A DNA stretch of 64,000 nucleotides from an uncultured Methanobrevibacter sp. (GCF_934746965.1 NZ_CAKVFS010000008.1:20036-84035); one strand, 5' to 3'. Positions 50,823-59,591 are shown, numbered from the stretch's first letter. The notes: generated from the letters alone by a model not told the origin. Translations and numbers: made by a program.

Positions 50823-51215
50823 ATGGTAGAGTATGGAAAAATATTCAAATGTGATGACTGTGGAAGTATTGTTGAAGTTTTAGTTGGTGCTGATGCAGAA
50901 TCTAAATCTTGTGATACTTCTATAAATGTATTAGAACCTCAAACTGATGGGGATAAAGCACCTAAGCATGTTCCTGTTGTGTCAATTGAAGGTAATAAAG
51001 TTATAATTGCTGTTGGTGAAGTTCAACACCCTATGGATGATGATCATTTCATCCAGTTTGTTGAGTTAAATGTTGGTGATGAGACATATATTAAACATTT
51101 TAAACCTGGTGATATTCCAAAAGCTACCTTTACTGTTGATGCAGATTTACTTGAGGCAAATGAACCAATAGCAAAAGAGTTTTGTAATTTACATGGTCTT
51201 TGGGCTAGTCAATAA
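50823..51215 (+). CDS. Superoxide reductase (desulfoferrodoxin)
   Basis: A 130-residue desulfoferrodoxin. The catalytic centre II ligands are intact: KHVPV (His), VQHPMDDDHFIQFV (two His) and FCNLHGLW (Cys and His). The N-terminal desulforedoxin-type domain keeps FKCDDCG but only a single Cys in KSCDTS where two adjacent Cys are usual, so its FeCys4 centre may be incomplete. The ATG at 50823 is nine bases after TGAGGAG; an ATG at 50814 directly abuts it. The enzyme reduces superoxide to peroxide, which protects oxygen-sensitive Fe-S proteins. Confidence 0.9.
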   Translation: MVEYGKIFKCDDCGSIVEVLVGADAESKSCDTSINVLEPQTDGDKAPKHVPVVSIEGNKVIIAVGEVQHPMDDDHFIQFVELNVGDETYIKHFKPGDIPKATFTVDADLLEANEPIAKEFCNLHGLWASQ

Positions 51216-51242
51216 ATTTTAAGATTTTTTTCTTAAAATTTA
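51213..51242 (+). terminator. Hairpin terminator after the superoxide reductase gene
   Basis: TAAATTTTAAGA at 51213-51224 pairs perfectly with its reverse complement at 51231-51242 around a loop of six T; the stop codon is the left end of the stem. A long T-rich tract (ATTTCTTCTTTTTTTTTT) follows. This is a strong intrinsic-like terminator for the metY-nifS-nifU-dfx group. Confidence 0.65.
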
Positions 51243-51426
51243 TTTCTTCTTTTTTTTTTATTGAAATTAGTATAATTTAATGTAATTTCTTTTTTATTTA
51301 TTTAATCTTCAAGAGTTTTATGGAGAATGTGGTATAACTTTACATATATATGTTGAATAACTCGCGAATTTTATATGGATATTTAATAAAAAAATTTTAA
51401 GTACTTGATTTTATAAAAATTATATT

Positions 51427-51924
51427 GTGTCAGATTATAAGAGAGTAGTACTTTTTATTTTTCTTTTAATCATAATAGCTATAGCTGTTATTTATGTTGG
51501 ATTTTCTATGAATGAGTTAGATAATTCCATGTCTGAAATTAGTGATAATATAGCTGCTGGAGATAAAGAGTACAATGAAGCTGTAGATTTAATAAATAAT
51601 AAAAATTATGATGGTGCACTGGAAAAAGTGTTTTATGCATCTGATAATTTTAATAAAAGTTTAGAAAATTTGTCAATTATACAAAATAATAGTGATAATC
51701 TTAGTGATATTCATAATGATTATATAAATACAATTATTGATGAAGTTGAATTAAAAAGAAATGCAGCATCTAATTTAATATCTGCTATTTATTATCTTAG
51801 AAATAATGATAATACTACGGGTAGTAGTTATGGTAGTGAAGCAAATAGCTTGATGGATGAAGCTATGGTACATCAAAACACAAGAAATAGGTTAATTGAA
51901 GATAATCCAAATTTATTTAGATAA
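51427..51924 (+). CDS. Membrane-anchored coiled-coil protein, unknown
   Basis: A 165-residue protein starting at GTG, with a positive start (DYKR), one membrane helix (about residues 7-26) and a long helical, Asn/Asp-rich region (for example DKEYNEAVDLINNKNYDGAL) that resembles tetratricopeptide-like pairs. No ribosome binding site is visible; a TATA-like TTTTATAAAAATT lies only 10-15 bases upstream. Without the GTG the helix would be lost, as the next Met is at residue 28. No family is recognised. Confidence 0.55.
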   Translation: MSDYKRVVLFIFLLIIIAIAVIYVGFSMNELDNSMSEISDNIAAGDKEYNEAVDLINNKNYDGALEKVFYASDNFNKSLENLSIIQNNSDNLSDIHNDYINTIIDEVELKRNAASNLISAIYYLRNNDNTTGSSYGSEANSLMDEAMVHQNTRNRLIEDNPNLFR

Positions 51925-51955
51925 AATTTTTGTTTTTTAAATTGAGGTTTTTAAA

Positions 51956-54214
51956 TTGAAAAAGAATTGCCCAAAATGTAATGGAACAGGTTCTGTAGTT
52001 GTGGACTATAAAGATTGTGATAGTTGTGGTGGAACTGGTTACCAAGATTCCTTTGATGTAGGAAATCATTTTAAAGGAGTTAATAGTAATGCAAAAGCTA
52101 AATTTGATTTAGGGGCTGATCAAGATATTCCATGTGAAATTTGTCATGGAAAAGGTCAAATTGAAGTTTTTGAAGATTGTCCTAATTGTCATGGTAGTGG
52201 TCAAATCAATGTATGTAATGACTGTGGAAAACCGATTAATGAAAAATATGATTTATGCAGAGATTGCCATAATAAAAGGAAGGAAGATAGAATGAAACGT
52301 GATAAAATACGGGAAAAAGAAAATGAAGTTAAAGATGTTTATGTTTTAGACCCGTTATGTCAAATGAGGGACATGGATAAAAACAGACTTTATAAAGGTA
52401 GAATTACTCGTGTTGAAAAATATGGTGCATTTGTAACATTAAATAATAATGTTTGGGGACTTATGAGGGGAGATATCTCTAATTATAAAGTTGGTGATGA
52501 TGTTATTGTATTTATAACTGCTATTAAATCAAGGGAAAGAAAAATAGATTTGGCTCCAGCTCATGTTGGAAATTACAATATTAAGAAACAAACAAAAGTT
52601 ATTCCTAGAACTATTATAATGGATTTAGAAGAAAAGATGGGTAAATTAGTTCGTGTTGATGGTGAAGTTTTACAGGTACAGCAAACTTCAGGTCCAACTA
52701 TTTTCACAATTACTGATGAATCTAATATTACTTGGGTAGCTGCTTTTGATGAAGCAGGTGTTAGAGCATATCCTGATATTGATGTAGGGGATGCAGTTGA
52801 AGTTTTAGGTGAAGTTAATCAACATGGTGGCAAACCTCAAATTGAATCTCAATCTATTGTTAAGTTGGAGGGTGAAAGAAAAGCTCAACTTCAAAACTTA
52901 ATTGAAGATGCATTAAATAAAAGAGCTGAACCTGATGATGTGGATTTCTTAGTTAAAAGTGATGTTCTAAATAGATTAAAACCTAAAATGAGGGAAGCAG
53001 CTCAAAAAATTAGAAGAGCTATTTTGGATGGTAGATCTATTTTATTAAGACACCATAATGATGCTGATGGTATCTGTTCTGGTGTAGCTATGGAAAAAGC
53101 TATTGTGCCTCTTGTTGAACAAGTAAATCCAAGTAATGATGCACAATATTATTATTTTAAAAGATCTCCAAGTAAAGCTCCTTTTTATGAACTAGAAGAT
53201 GTAGTTAAAGATTTATCATTTGCTTTAGAAGATAAAGAAAGACATGGTCAAAAATTACCATTAATTGTTTTGTTAGATAATGGATCTACTGAAGAGGATA
53301 TTGTTGCATTAATGCAGGCTAAAATATATGATATTGAAGTTGTAGTAATAGATCATCATTCTCCTGGAGATTTAATTACTAAACAAGAAAAAGATGGGGA
53401 AATTATTGGTGGAACAGTTGTTGTTGATGAATATGTTGATACTCATGTAAATCCATATTTAGTTGGTGGAGATTCTCAACTAACTGCAGGAGCATTAGCT
53501 ACTGAAGTAGCACATATTATCAATCCGGAAGTTAAGGATTTAATTAAACATCTTCCAGCTATTGCTGCATTAGGTGATCATGCTGAATGTGGTGAAGTTT
53601 ATCAATATCTTGAGTTAGCTTCTCAGAAAGGATTTACTAAGGAACATTTAGCTAAAGTAGCAGAATGTGTTGATTTTGAAGCATATTTCCTTAGATTTAT
53701 GAATGGTAGGGGAATTATGGATACTATTTTAGCTGTTGATAATATTGATAAACATGAAAAAATGATTGATGCATTGTATAAGGAATATTTAAAACGTGTT
53801 GATACTCAACTTAAAGCAGCTATTCCAAATATTGATAAAACTCAATTTGACAATGGAATATACTTTAATATGATTGATGTTGAAAAATATGCTCATAAAT
53901 TTACATTCCCTGCACCTGGAAAAACTTGTGGTTTTGTCCATGATAGTGTAGTTCAAGCATTAGGAGAAGATAAACCTATTATAACATTGGGACATGGTCC
54001 TGACTTTGGTGTAATTAGAGCTACTGATGCAGTTAATGAAGAATTTGGATTTAGTGTTAATGATATTGTTCCAAAATTAGCACAATTGATTCCATCTGCA
54101 GGTATTGATGGTGGAGGCCATGAATGCGCAGGTTCCATTAAATATATTGAAGGTTTAGGTGAAGAAGTTTTAAATGGTTTTGTTAATGAAGTCAAAAACA
54201 TGACTAAACTTTAA
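51956..54214 (+). CDS. DHH-family exonuclease-like protein with DnaJ-type zinc, S1 and OB domains
   Basis: A 752-residue archaeal RecJ/GAN-type protein. Residues 1-110 hold DnaJ-type CxxCxGxG repeats (CPKCNGTG, CDSCGGTG, CEICHGKG, CPNCHGSG) and a further CNDCGKP/CRDCH pair. An S1 domain follows (KGRITRVEKYGAFVTL near residue 143), then an OB fold (GKLVRVDGEVLQVQQ near 226), then DHH motifs RHHNDADGICSGVA, LLDNGS and VIDHHSPGD, and the DHHA1-like GGGHECAGS. It starts at TTG with GAGG eight bases upstream. A nucleic-acid hydrolase is likely, as in COG1107. Confidence 0.85.
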   Translation: MKKNCPKCNGTGSVVVDYKDCDSCGGTGYQDSFDVGNHFKGVNSNAKAKFDLGADQDIPCEICHGKGQIEVFEDCPNCHGSGQINVCNDCGKPINEKYDLCRDCHNKRKEDRMKRDKIREKENEVKDVYVLDPLCQMRDMDKNRLYKGRITRVEKYGAFVTLNNNVWGLMRGDISNYKVGDDVIVFITAIKSRERKIDLAPAHVGNYNIKKQTKVIPRTIIMDLEEKMGKLVRVDGEVLQVQQTSGPTIFTITDESNITWVAAFDEAGVRAYPDIDVGDAVEVLGEVNQHGGKPQIESQSIVKLEGERKAQLQNLIEDALNKRAEPDDVDFLVKSDVLNRLKPKMREAAQKIRRAILDGRSILLRHHNDADGICSGVAMEKAIVPLVEQVNPSNDAQYYYFKRSPSKAPFYELEDVVKDLSFALEDKERHGQKLPLIVLLDNGSTEEDIVALMQAKIYDIEVVVIDHHSPGDLITKQEKDGEIIGGTVVVDEYVDTHVNPYLVGGDSQLTAGALATEVAHIINPEVKDLIKHLPAIAALGDHAECGEVYQYLELASQKGFTKEHLAKVAECVDFEAYFLRFMNGRGIMDTILAVDNIDKHEKMIDALYKEYLKRVDTQLKAAIPNIDKTQFDNGIYFNMIDVEKYAHKFTFPAPGKTCGFVHDSVVQALGEDKPIITLGHGPDFGVIRATDAVNEEFGFSVNDIVPKLAQLIPSAGIDGGGHECAGSIKYIEGLGEEVLNGFVNEVKNMTKL

Positions 54215-54224
54215 TGGTTTTAAT

Positions 54225-54734
54225 ATGAAGTATTGTCCGAAATGTGGTTATAAAAATGCAAACTATGCTAAGTTTTGTGTAAAATGTGGCAATTCTTTTG
54301 CTGAAATGGATATTGACACTATTAAAAAATACAATGTATTTAATAGGTCTAATCATTTAAAAGATGTCAATAATCAAATGTCAAAACAAGAAAATAATAA
54401 TTCATTTAATAAATCACAATTCAAAGATAATACATATATTAAATCAACTTTAAAATATAAATTATTTTATATATTTGATGAACGAAAAAATAAATATAGA
54501 ATCAGTAAATTGAAAGTGATTTTGGGGATAGAATTAGTTTTTTTTGTTGTATTTTCTATTTATATTGTGGTATTTGTACAATCAGATACATTTGCTGTTG
54601 ATTTTGCAAATAATCCCTTTTTAACAGTATTTTTATTAATAATGGTAAGCATTACAATAGCAGGAATGTTTATGATTCCTACAGGAATTATAGGATGGAT
54701 TTTGAGGAAAATTTATTTGTATTTAACAAAATGA
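54225..54734 (+). CDS. Zinc-ribbon membrane protein
   Basis: A 169-residue protein. The first 22 residues form a zinc ribbon (CPKCGYKNANYAKFCVKCGN). A polar, Asn/Lys-rich linker of about 65 residues is followed by two membrane helices (about residues 100-120 and 130-155). Zinc-ribbon-plus-membrane proteins are common in Methanobrevibacter, without known function. It is ten bases after the DHH gene and eight before the multi-ribbon protein, so all four genes may be co-transcribed. Confidence 0.65.
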   Translation: MKYCPKCGYKNANYAKFCVKCGNSFAEMDIDTIKKYNVFNRSNHLKDVNNQMSKQENNNSFNKSQFKDNTYIKSTLKYKLFYIFDERKNKYRISKLKVILGIELVFFVVFSIYIVVFVQSDTFAVDFANNPFLTVFLLIMVSITIAGMFMIPTGIIGWILRKIYLYLTK

Positions 54735-54742
54735 TGATTTAA

Positions 54743-55639
54743 ATGGTATGGGAAAATTATTGTGGAAATTGCGGTACGAAATTATCTCCTAATGATGGGT
54801 ACTGCCCAAATTGCCATTCTAAAACAGCATTTCAAGATAGTGGGGATGAATATATTTTCACATTCCCATTATATGATATTGGATTTTTTAATTTGGATAT
54901 AGATTTTTCACCTTACATAAAAAGCACTAAAAAAGATTTTAAATATGAAATTTGTTCTTGTGGTTATTTAAATTTAAAAGAAAATGATTATTGTCATCAT
55001 TGTGGGATTAAAAGAACTCACAGTAAATTAAGAAAACTTATTTTTAAATATGAACCAAAATATAAATTTTCATTTTCTAATGTTACTTGTGAATGTGGGC
55101 ATGTTAACTCTAAAGAGAATGTATTCTGTGAGATGTGTGGAAAAAAATTTGTCGGTGATGATGAAACTCCGTCAGATGATCGTTATGGTAATTTCACTTT
55201 TGAGTTTGAAAATCCTATTTTTTGTTTTTGCGGACAAGAAAATGATGATCTAAGTCAATTTTGCAGTAATTGTGGGTTTCCATTAGATAATTTTGAAAAT
55301 ACTGGTGGAGAAATTCAAAGATTATGTTTTTGTTCTACATTAAATAGTGTTACTTCAGATTTTTGTATTGATTGTGGTAGTGATTTAAAAGTAGAAAATA
55401 AAGCTTTAATTTGTATTTGTGGAACTAAAAATCCATTATCTGCTAAATTTTGCAGTAGCTGTGATAGGGAATTAAATCCAAAACGTTTTGTTAAATCCAA
55501 ATTAGTCTGTAGTTGTGGGAAAATTATAGATTATCATGCAGATTTTTGTCCAAATTGTGGGAAAAATATCAAAAAAGCTATTCAGCGAAGAGTCATGTTT
55601 TCAAATGCTAGTAAACGTTTAAATGATGTTTTCAGATAA
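54743..55639 (+). CDS. Protein with seven tandem zinc ribbons
   Basis: A 298-residue soluble protein built almost wholly of zinc ribbons, each about 16-18 residues, spaced by short linkers. They end in CPNC, CHHCG, CEMCG, CSNCG, CIDCG, CSSCD and CPNCG. In the first the leading Cys pair is CxxC (CGNC); in the other six it is CxC (CSCG, CECG, CFCG, CFCS, CICG, CSCG), an unusual knuckle. No enzyme domain or membrane helix is seen. It could be a nucleic-acid or protein-binding scaffold; this is an inference. Codon and base use match the neighbours. Confidence 0.7.
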   Translation: MVWENYCGNCGTKLSPNDGYCPNCHSKTAFQDSGDEYIFTFPLYDIGFFNLDIDFSPYIKSTKKDFKYEICSCGYLNLKENDYCHHCGIKRTHSKLRKLIFKYEPKYKFSFSNVTCECGHVNSKENVFCEMCGKKFVGDDETPSDDRYGNFTFEFENPIFCFCGQENDDLSQFCSNCGFPLDNFENTGGEIQRLCFCSTLNSVTSDFCIDCGSDLKVENKALICICGTKNPLSAKFCSSCDRELNPKRFVKSKLVCSCGKIIDYHADFCPNCGKNIKKAIQRRVMFSNASKRLNDVFR

Positions 55640-55649
55640 GGTGTAGTTA

Positions 55650-56624
55650 ATGAAAGAATGTGATGTATGTGGAACATATAATCTTAAAGCAAATAATTAT
55701 TGTATTTATTGTGGAAATAGAATAGCTAAAGATAATATTTGTCCGTTTTGTGGAAAATTAAACTTGGATAATAGTGATTATTGTATTAATTGTAATAAAC
55801 AGATTCGCCCAGTTTCTATTGATACTTTTGAAAAATTATTTACTGATTATAATAAATTGTTATTAGCTAATGCCCAGATTTCTGATGAAGATTATATGGA
55901 TATTCTATTAAATATTTTTAAAAAGCTAGAATTTTCAAGAATTGTGGGTTATACTCCTAGAGAAAAAATATTAAATTTAGCTAGTGTGTTTGCAGAGTGC
56001 AGACCTAAAGCTAAAGGTAGTGAATTTGGATTTGAAATGGGATATGTTTTATATTATGATGAACGTTTAGATGATTCAATTCAGATAGCTACTATTATTC
56101 ATGAATTGACTCATTTTTTATTATTTGATATAATTGAAAGTTTGCTTTGTGAAATATTTCAGGTAAAACAATCTTCTACATTAGATGGATTTGTATGGTA
56201 TTTTTTATCTAATGATTTATCCTTGATGAATGAATATTGTGCTCATAGTGTTGAAGGAAGGTTTATTCCTCATGGATATCAAAATTATGCTTCTTTTAAT
56301 GCATTAGTGGAATCTAATCAGTTTGATGATAATGAAATATTATTAGCAATTATTTTTGGAAATACGTTTGCTAATGAGATAATTAGTCAATTGGAAAAAT
56401 ATATTGATTTTAAATTAAGGGAAGATATTAAATTACAATTTAAAAAGGATTTAAAAGAACCTGATTATTCATCTGTGGCTTATGAGTCAGATAGGTGTGA
56501 AAGTATTAATGCTAAGAATAATTTTATACTTGACTGTTTGTTCAGGTGTTTTACTGAAGCCTCAGCTATGGATAAAAGGGATGAATTAATTTATTTAAAA
56601 GAAGGTATTGAAAATAGAGTTTAA
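55650..56624 (+). CDS. Double zinc ribbon protein with HExxH metallopeptidase-like domain
   Basis: A 324-residue protein. Two zinc ribbons occupy the first 50 residues (CDVCGTYNLKANNYCIYCG and CPFCGKLNLDNSDYCINCN). Further on, IIHELTHFLLFDI (about residue 150) has the HExxH zinc-protease motif, and NEYCAHSVEGRF about 45 residues later could supply a third, Glu ligand. Residues 90-130 resemble the lead-in of gluzincins. The remainder is helical. It follows the seven-ribbon gene by ten bases. It may process a membrane or zinc-ribbon partner; substrate unknown. Confidence 0.68.
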   Translation: MKECDVCGTYNLKANNYCIYCGNRIAKDNICPFCGKLNLDNSDYCINCNKQIRPVSIDTFEKLFTDYNKLLLANAQISDEDYMDILLNIFKKLEFSRIVGYTPREKILNLASVFAECRPKAKGSEFGFEMGYVLYYDERLDDSIQIATIIHELTHFLLFDIIESLLCEIFQVKQSSTLDGFVWYFLSNDLSLMNEYCAHSVEGRFIPHGYQNYASFNALVESNQFDDNEILLAIIFGNTFANEIISQLEKYIDFKLREDIKLQFKKDLKEPDYSSVAYESDRCESINAKNNFILDCLFRCFTEASAMDKRDELIYLKEGIENRV

Positions 56625-56625
56625 A

Positions 56626-56651
56626 ATTAGTTTTTTTTTAAAAAAGCTAAT
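56626..56651. terminator. Hairpin between convergent genes
   Basis: ATTAG with following T residues (from 56626) pairs with AAAAAGCTAAT ending at 56651, through about 12 pairs including one G-U. T-runs lie in the left arm on the plus strand and on the minus strand from the A-run of the right arm. It could serve both genes, though the opposite-strand stop is 43 bases away. Confidence 0.45.
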
Positions 56652-56693
56652 AAAAGGAAAGAATAATGTGTGGTAAAGGAAGCGTTGAAAAGT

Positions 56694-56987
56694 TTAATTT
56701 TCGTTATCTTCCTCTTTTTCAGTTATAGATTCTAATACTTCTTTACCAGTATCAGTTAATCTGTATAATCTTCCTTTTCTAGCTTCTTCATTTATACATT
56801 CTACAATTTCTTTATTTTTAAGTTCACTTAAAACCTTGGAGATGTGGTTTGTTCTAATTCCACTGTCTTTTGCAATGTTTGTTGGTATTTTAACATCGTC
56901 TCCTATGGATTTTAAAGTTTTTTCTCTATATTTTGAAATTTCAACATATGATGTTAATTTCAAAAGTTCATCATCTTTTTGTGACAT
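56694..56987 (-). CDS. Winged helix-turn-helix transcriptional regulator
   Basis: A 97-residue regulator. TNIAKDSGIRTNHISKVLSELKNKEIVECINEEARKGR (shown in parts: IAKDSGIRTNHISKVLSELK then GRLYRLTDTGKEVL) is a MarR/ArsR-like winged helix with a recognition helix at about residues 46-57. The tail is acidic. It lies alone; the long gap upstream contains a divergent MarR gene. A target cannot be read from sequence. Confidence 0.72.
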   Translation of the reverse strand: MSQKDDELLKLTSYVEISKYREKTLKSIGDDVKIPTNIAKDSGIRTNHISKVLSELKNKEIVECINEEARKGRLYRLTDTGKEVLESITEKEEDNEN

Positions 56988-57472
56988 GTTACTATACTCT
57001 ATATCTCATAATATAAAATATTTTGTATCATTATATGTTCATGCTAATGATATTTTTAATACAATCATTATTATTTTTTTCTTATTTTTTATATTTTATT
57101 TAATAATATTGTATTTTACATAGTATATGTTTAATATTTCGATATTTTAATTAAATGTATTTTATTTAAATTTTTTTAATGTAAATTGTTGTTTATAACA
57201 ACATTAAATATTTTATTTTAAAACATTTATTAATATTTTCTTTATTTTTTTGAGGTTGTATAATTCATTTCTATATTTTTTGCTCAATTTTGCCATAATT
57301 AAGTTTTATTTTGATTTTGTTTTTAATTTAAATTAAGGGGTATTTTGTTCAATTTATCGTTGATTGTTTTTTATTCAACTGTTTCTAATGAAACATTTAT
57401 ATGTTATAATGATTAATAAATTAGATGTATATTATTTTTTTTTAAATTATATTTTTTCATGGAGGAGTGAGT
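56988..57472. other. Long AT-rich divergent intergenic region with inverted repeats
   Basis: No gene is seen in these 485 bases. TGTTGT-TTATA-ACAACA at 57187-57203 is a perfect 6-bp dyad. AAACATTTATATGTTATAA (about 57391-57409) is a TATA-type promoter whose core AACAT-TTAT-ATGTT (57392-57405) is an inverted repeat, 68-80 bases before the MarR start, and could be its own operator. GGAGG at 57461-57465 sets the MarR start. Confidence 0.5.
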
Positions 57473-57913
57473 GTGGATGAAAAAAATGATATTTTTGAAA
57501 ACATGTCATTTAATGTATTAATTAATAATATTTCTAGAAATGAACTTAAATATTCTATAAAAAGTTCAGATGAATTGATAATAAGTCGAGAAGGTCATTA
57601 TTTATTAAAAATTCATGAATCTAAGGATAATTTATCTCAAGAAGATCTTGTTAATATTTTTTGTCAAAGTAAAGGAACTGTAGCTAAATCTCTTAGAAAA
57701 TTAGAAGATAAAGGTTATATCACAAGAGAAATAAACAAAAACAATAGACGGAAATATATATTAAAATTAACCAGAAAAGGTGAGGGAGTAATTCCTAAAT
57801 TAAAACATGAATTAAATAAATGGGATGAAGCAGTAGGAGTTACTGGTTTAGATAGGCAAACTATGGATAAATTGAAAGATATAGCTAGAAAAAGTTATGA
57901 ATTAGTAAAATAA
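57473..57913 (+). CDS. MarR-family transcriptional regulator
   Basis: A 146-residue MarR regulator. The recognition region is SQEDLVNIFCQSKGTVAKSLRKLEDKGYI and the wing contains NRRKYILKLTRKGEGVIPKL. The start is GTG 57473, seven bases after GGAGG; a GTG at 57467 is too close. It heads a likely operon with a 2TM protein and a MATE exporter, so it probably represses that exporter in answer to a small molecule. The AACAT/ATGTT repeat upstream is a possible binding site. Confidence 0.82.
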   Translation: MDEKNDIFENMSFNVLINNISRNELKYSIKSSDELIISREGHYLLKIHESKDNLSQEDLVNIFCQSKGTVAKSLRKLEDKGYITREINKNNRRKYILKLTRKGEGVIPKLKHELNKWDEAVGVTGLDRQTMDKLKDIARKSYELVK

Positions 57914-57924
57914 GGAGTTTAATA

Positions 57925-58218
57925 ATGGATGAAGAGAAACTTTATAAAAAGGCTAAAAAAGTAGTTGATAAAAAAGTGAAATTCTATAGGCATGTTTTTG
58001 CATATATTTTTGTTAATATTATTTTATTTATTTTAAATTTTTCAGAAATTCGTGGAAATTGGTCAAATATGGATCAATGGTGGTTTTTATGGGTAACTGT
58101 TTTGTGGGGTGTATGGTTAGCATTTCATTATATTAAGGTGTTTATTCTTCAAGATAGATTTGATGATGATTGGATGGAAGAAAAGATTCAAAAAGAAATG
58201 GATAAAATGAGAAAATAG
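57925..58218 (+). CDS. 2TM-domain membrane protein
   Basis: A 97-residue protein with two membrane helices (about residues 23-41 and 50-70) between basic and charged ends, ending in a helix EEKIQKEMDKMRK. The pattern KVKFYRHVFAYIFVNIILFILN and WWFLWVTVLWGVWLAFH matches the 2TM domain family. It lies 11 bases after marR and eight before the MATE gene, suggesting a shared operon. Function of the family is unknown. Confidence 0.74.
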   Translation: MDEEKLYKKAKKVVDKKVKFYRHVFAYIFVNIILFILNFSEIRGNWSNMDQWWFLWVTVLWGVWLAFHYIKVFILQDRFDDDWMEEKIQKEMDKMRK

Positions 58219-58226
58219 GGAAAACT

Positions 58227-59591
58227 ATGGATAATAAAAATGTTGAATTAATGAGGGGGAATCCAGAAACTGCTGTTAAAAAATTAGCTATTCCTATTAT
58301 GATATCAATGCTTTTAACAGCATCTTATAATATTATTGATGGGATTTGGATAACTGGACTTGGTCAAGCAGCTATTGCAGGTATTGGTTTTGTAACTCCA
58401 ATTTTCATGATATTAAATGGGGTAAGTGTAGGGCTTGGAAGTGGTGCAACAAGTAGTATAAGTCGTTTTGTAGGAGCTAAAAACCATAAAAAAGCAAGTC
58501 GATCAGCTACACATTCTTTATTCATATTTCTTGTAGCTTCTATAATATTAACTATTGTTTTACTTGTTTTTCAAGAACCATTACTTAAATTATATGGTGC
58601 GAGTGGACAGTCTTTAAGTGAAGGATTAAAATATGGTACTCCACTATTTTTAGGGTTATTTGCATTTATGTTTGCAAATGGTGCAAGCGGAATCCTTCGT
58701 GGAGAAGGTGATATGAAAAGAGCAATGTATGCAGTTGTTGTTTCTGTAATATTAAATGCAGTTCTTGATCCGATATTTATTTATGTTTTGGGCTGGGGAG
58801 TAGCAGGAGCAGCTATTGCAACAATTGTAAGCTCTATATGTGCAACTATTGTTATATTATATTGGATTTTAATTAAAAAAGATACATATGTTGATGTTAA
58901 TCTAGGAAATTTTAAATTTAATTCAAGTATAGCTAGAGATATTTTAAAAGTAGGTATTCCAGCATCAATGGACATGTTTGTAATGTCTATTGCTATGTCT
59001 TTATATTTAGTATTTATTTCTTCAATTAGTGGAGAATTTGGAATAGCAGCATTTACTTCTGGTCAAAGATTATATTTATTTGCAATAATGCCACTTACAG
59101 CTATTGGAAGTGCAGTTACCGCAGTTGTAGGAAGTTCATTTGGAGCTCAGAATGGTGATTATATATCTAGATCACATAAATTCGGTGCAAAATTTGGAGT
59201 AATATTTGGAACATGTGTAACTATTATTCTAGTAGTTTTTGCAACTCCATTAGCTACTATATTTGCATATACTCCTGAAACTACACATTTAGTTCCAGAA
59301 ATAACTAGATACTTACAAATAGCTTGTCTTTGCTTGCCTTTAACTGGTGCAGGAATGGCTTCAACTTTCTTTTATCAAGGAATTGGGAAAGGAACAATTA
59401 GTTTAGGTTGGACAATTGTAAGAGAAGTTATTTTCACAGTTGGTGCGACATTTCTCTTTGGAATTTATTTAGGTTGGGGATTATTAGGTATTTGGATAGG
59501 ATTAGCTGTTGGACGTATGTTGGCAAGTATTTTAAATTATATTTATGCAAGATATACAATTAAAGGTATTAGAAAAACACTTGGAAACTAA
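58227..59591 (+). CDS. MATE-family efflux transporter
   Basis: A 454-residue, twelve-helix exporter of the MATE superfamily, which pumps drugs or metabolites out using Na+ or H+. Family stretches include PIMISMLLTASYNIIDGIWI at the start, GLGSGATSSISRFVGAKNHKKA, and the second-half repeat GVKIG-type stretch KVGIPASMDMFVMSIAMSLY. GGGAAAAC precedes the ATG. Regulator, small membrane protein and transporter together suggest induction by a compound exported by this protein. Confidence 0.9.
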   Translation: MDNKNVELMRGNPETAVKKLAIPIMISMLLTASYNIIDGIWITGLGQAAIAGIGFVTPIFMILNGVSVGLGSGATSSISRFVGAKNHKKASRSATHSLFIFLVASIILTIVLLVFQEPLLKLYGASGQSLSEGLKYGTPLFLGLFAFMFANGASGILRGEGDMKRAMYAVVVSVILNAVLDPIFIYVLGWGVAGAAIATIVSSICATIVILYWILIKKDTYVDVNLGNFKFNSSIARDILKVGIPASMDMFVMSIAMSLYLVFISSISGEFGIAAFTSGQRLYLFAIMPLTAIGSAVTAVVGSSFGAQNGDYISRSHKFGAKFGVIFGTCVTIILVVFATPLATIFAYTPETTHLVPEITRYLQIACLCLPLTGAGMASTFFYQGIGKGTISLGWTIVREVIFTVGATFLFGIYLGWGLLGIWIGLAVGRMLASILNYIYARYTIKGIRKTLGN

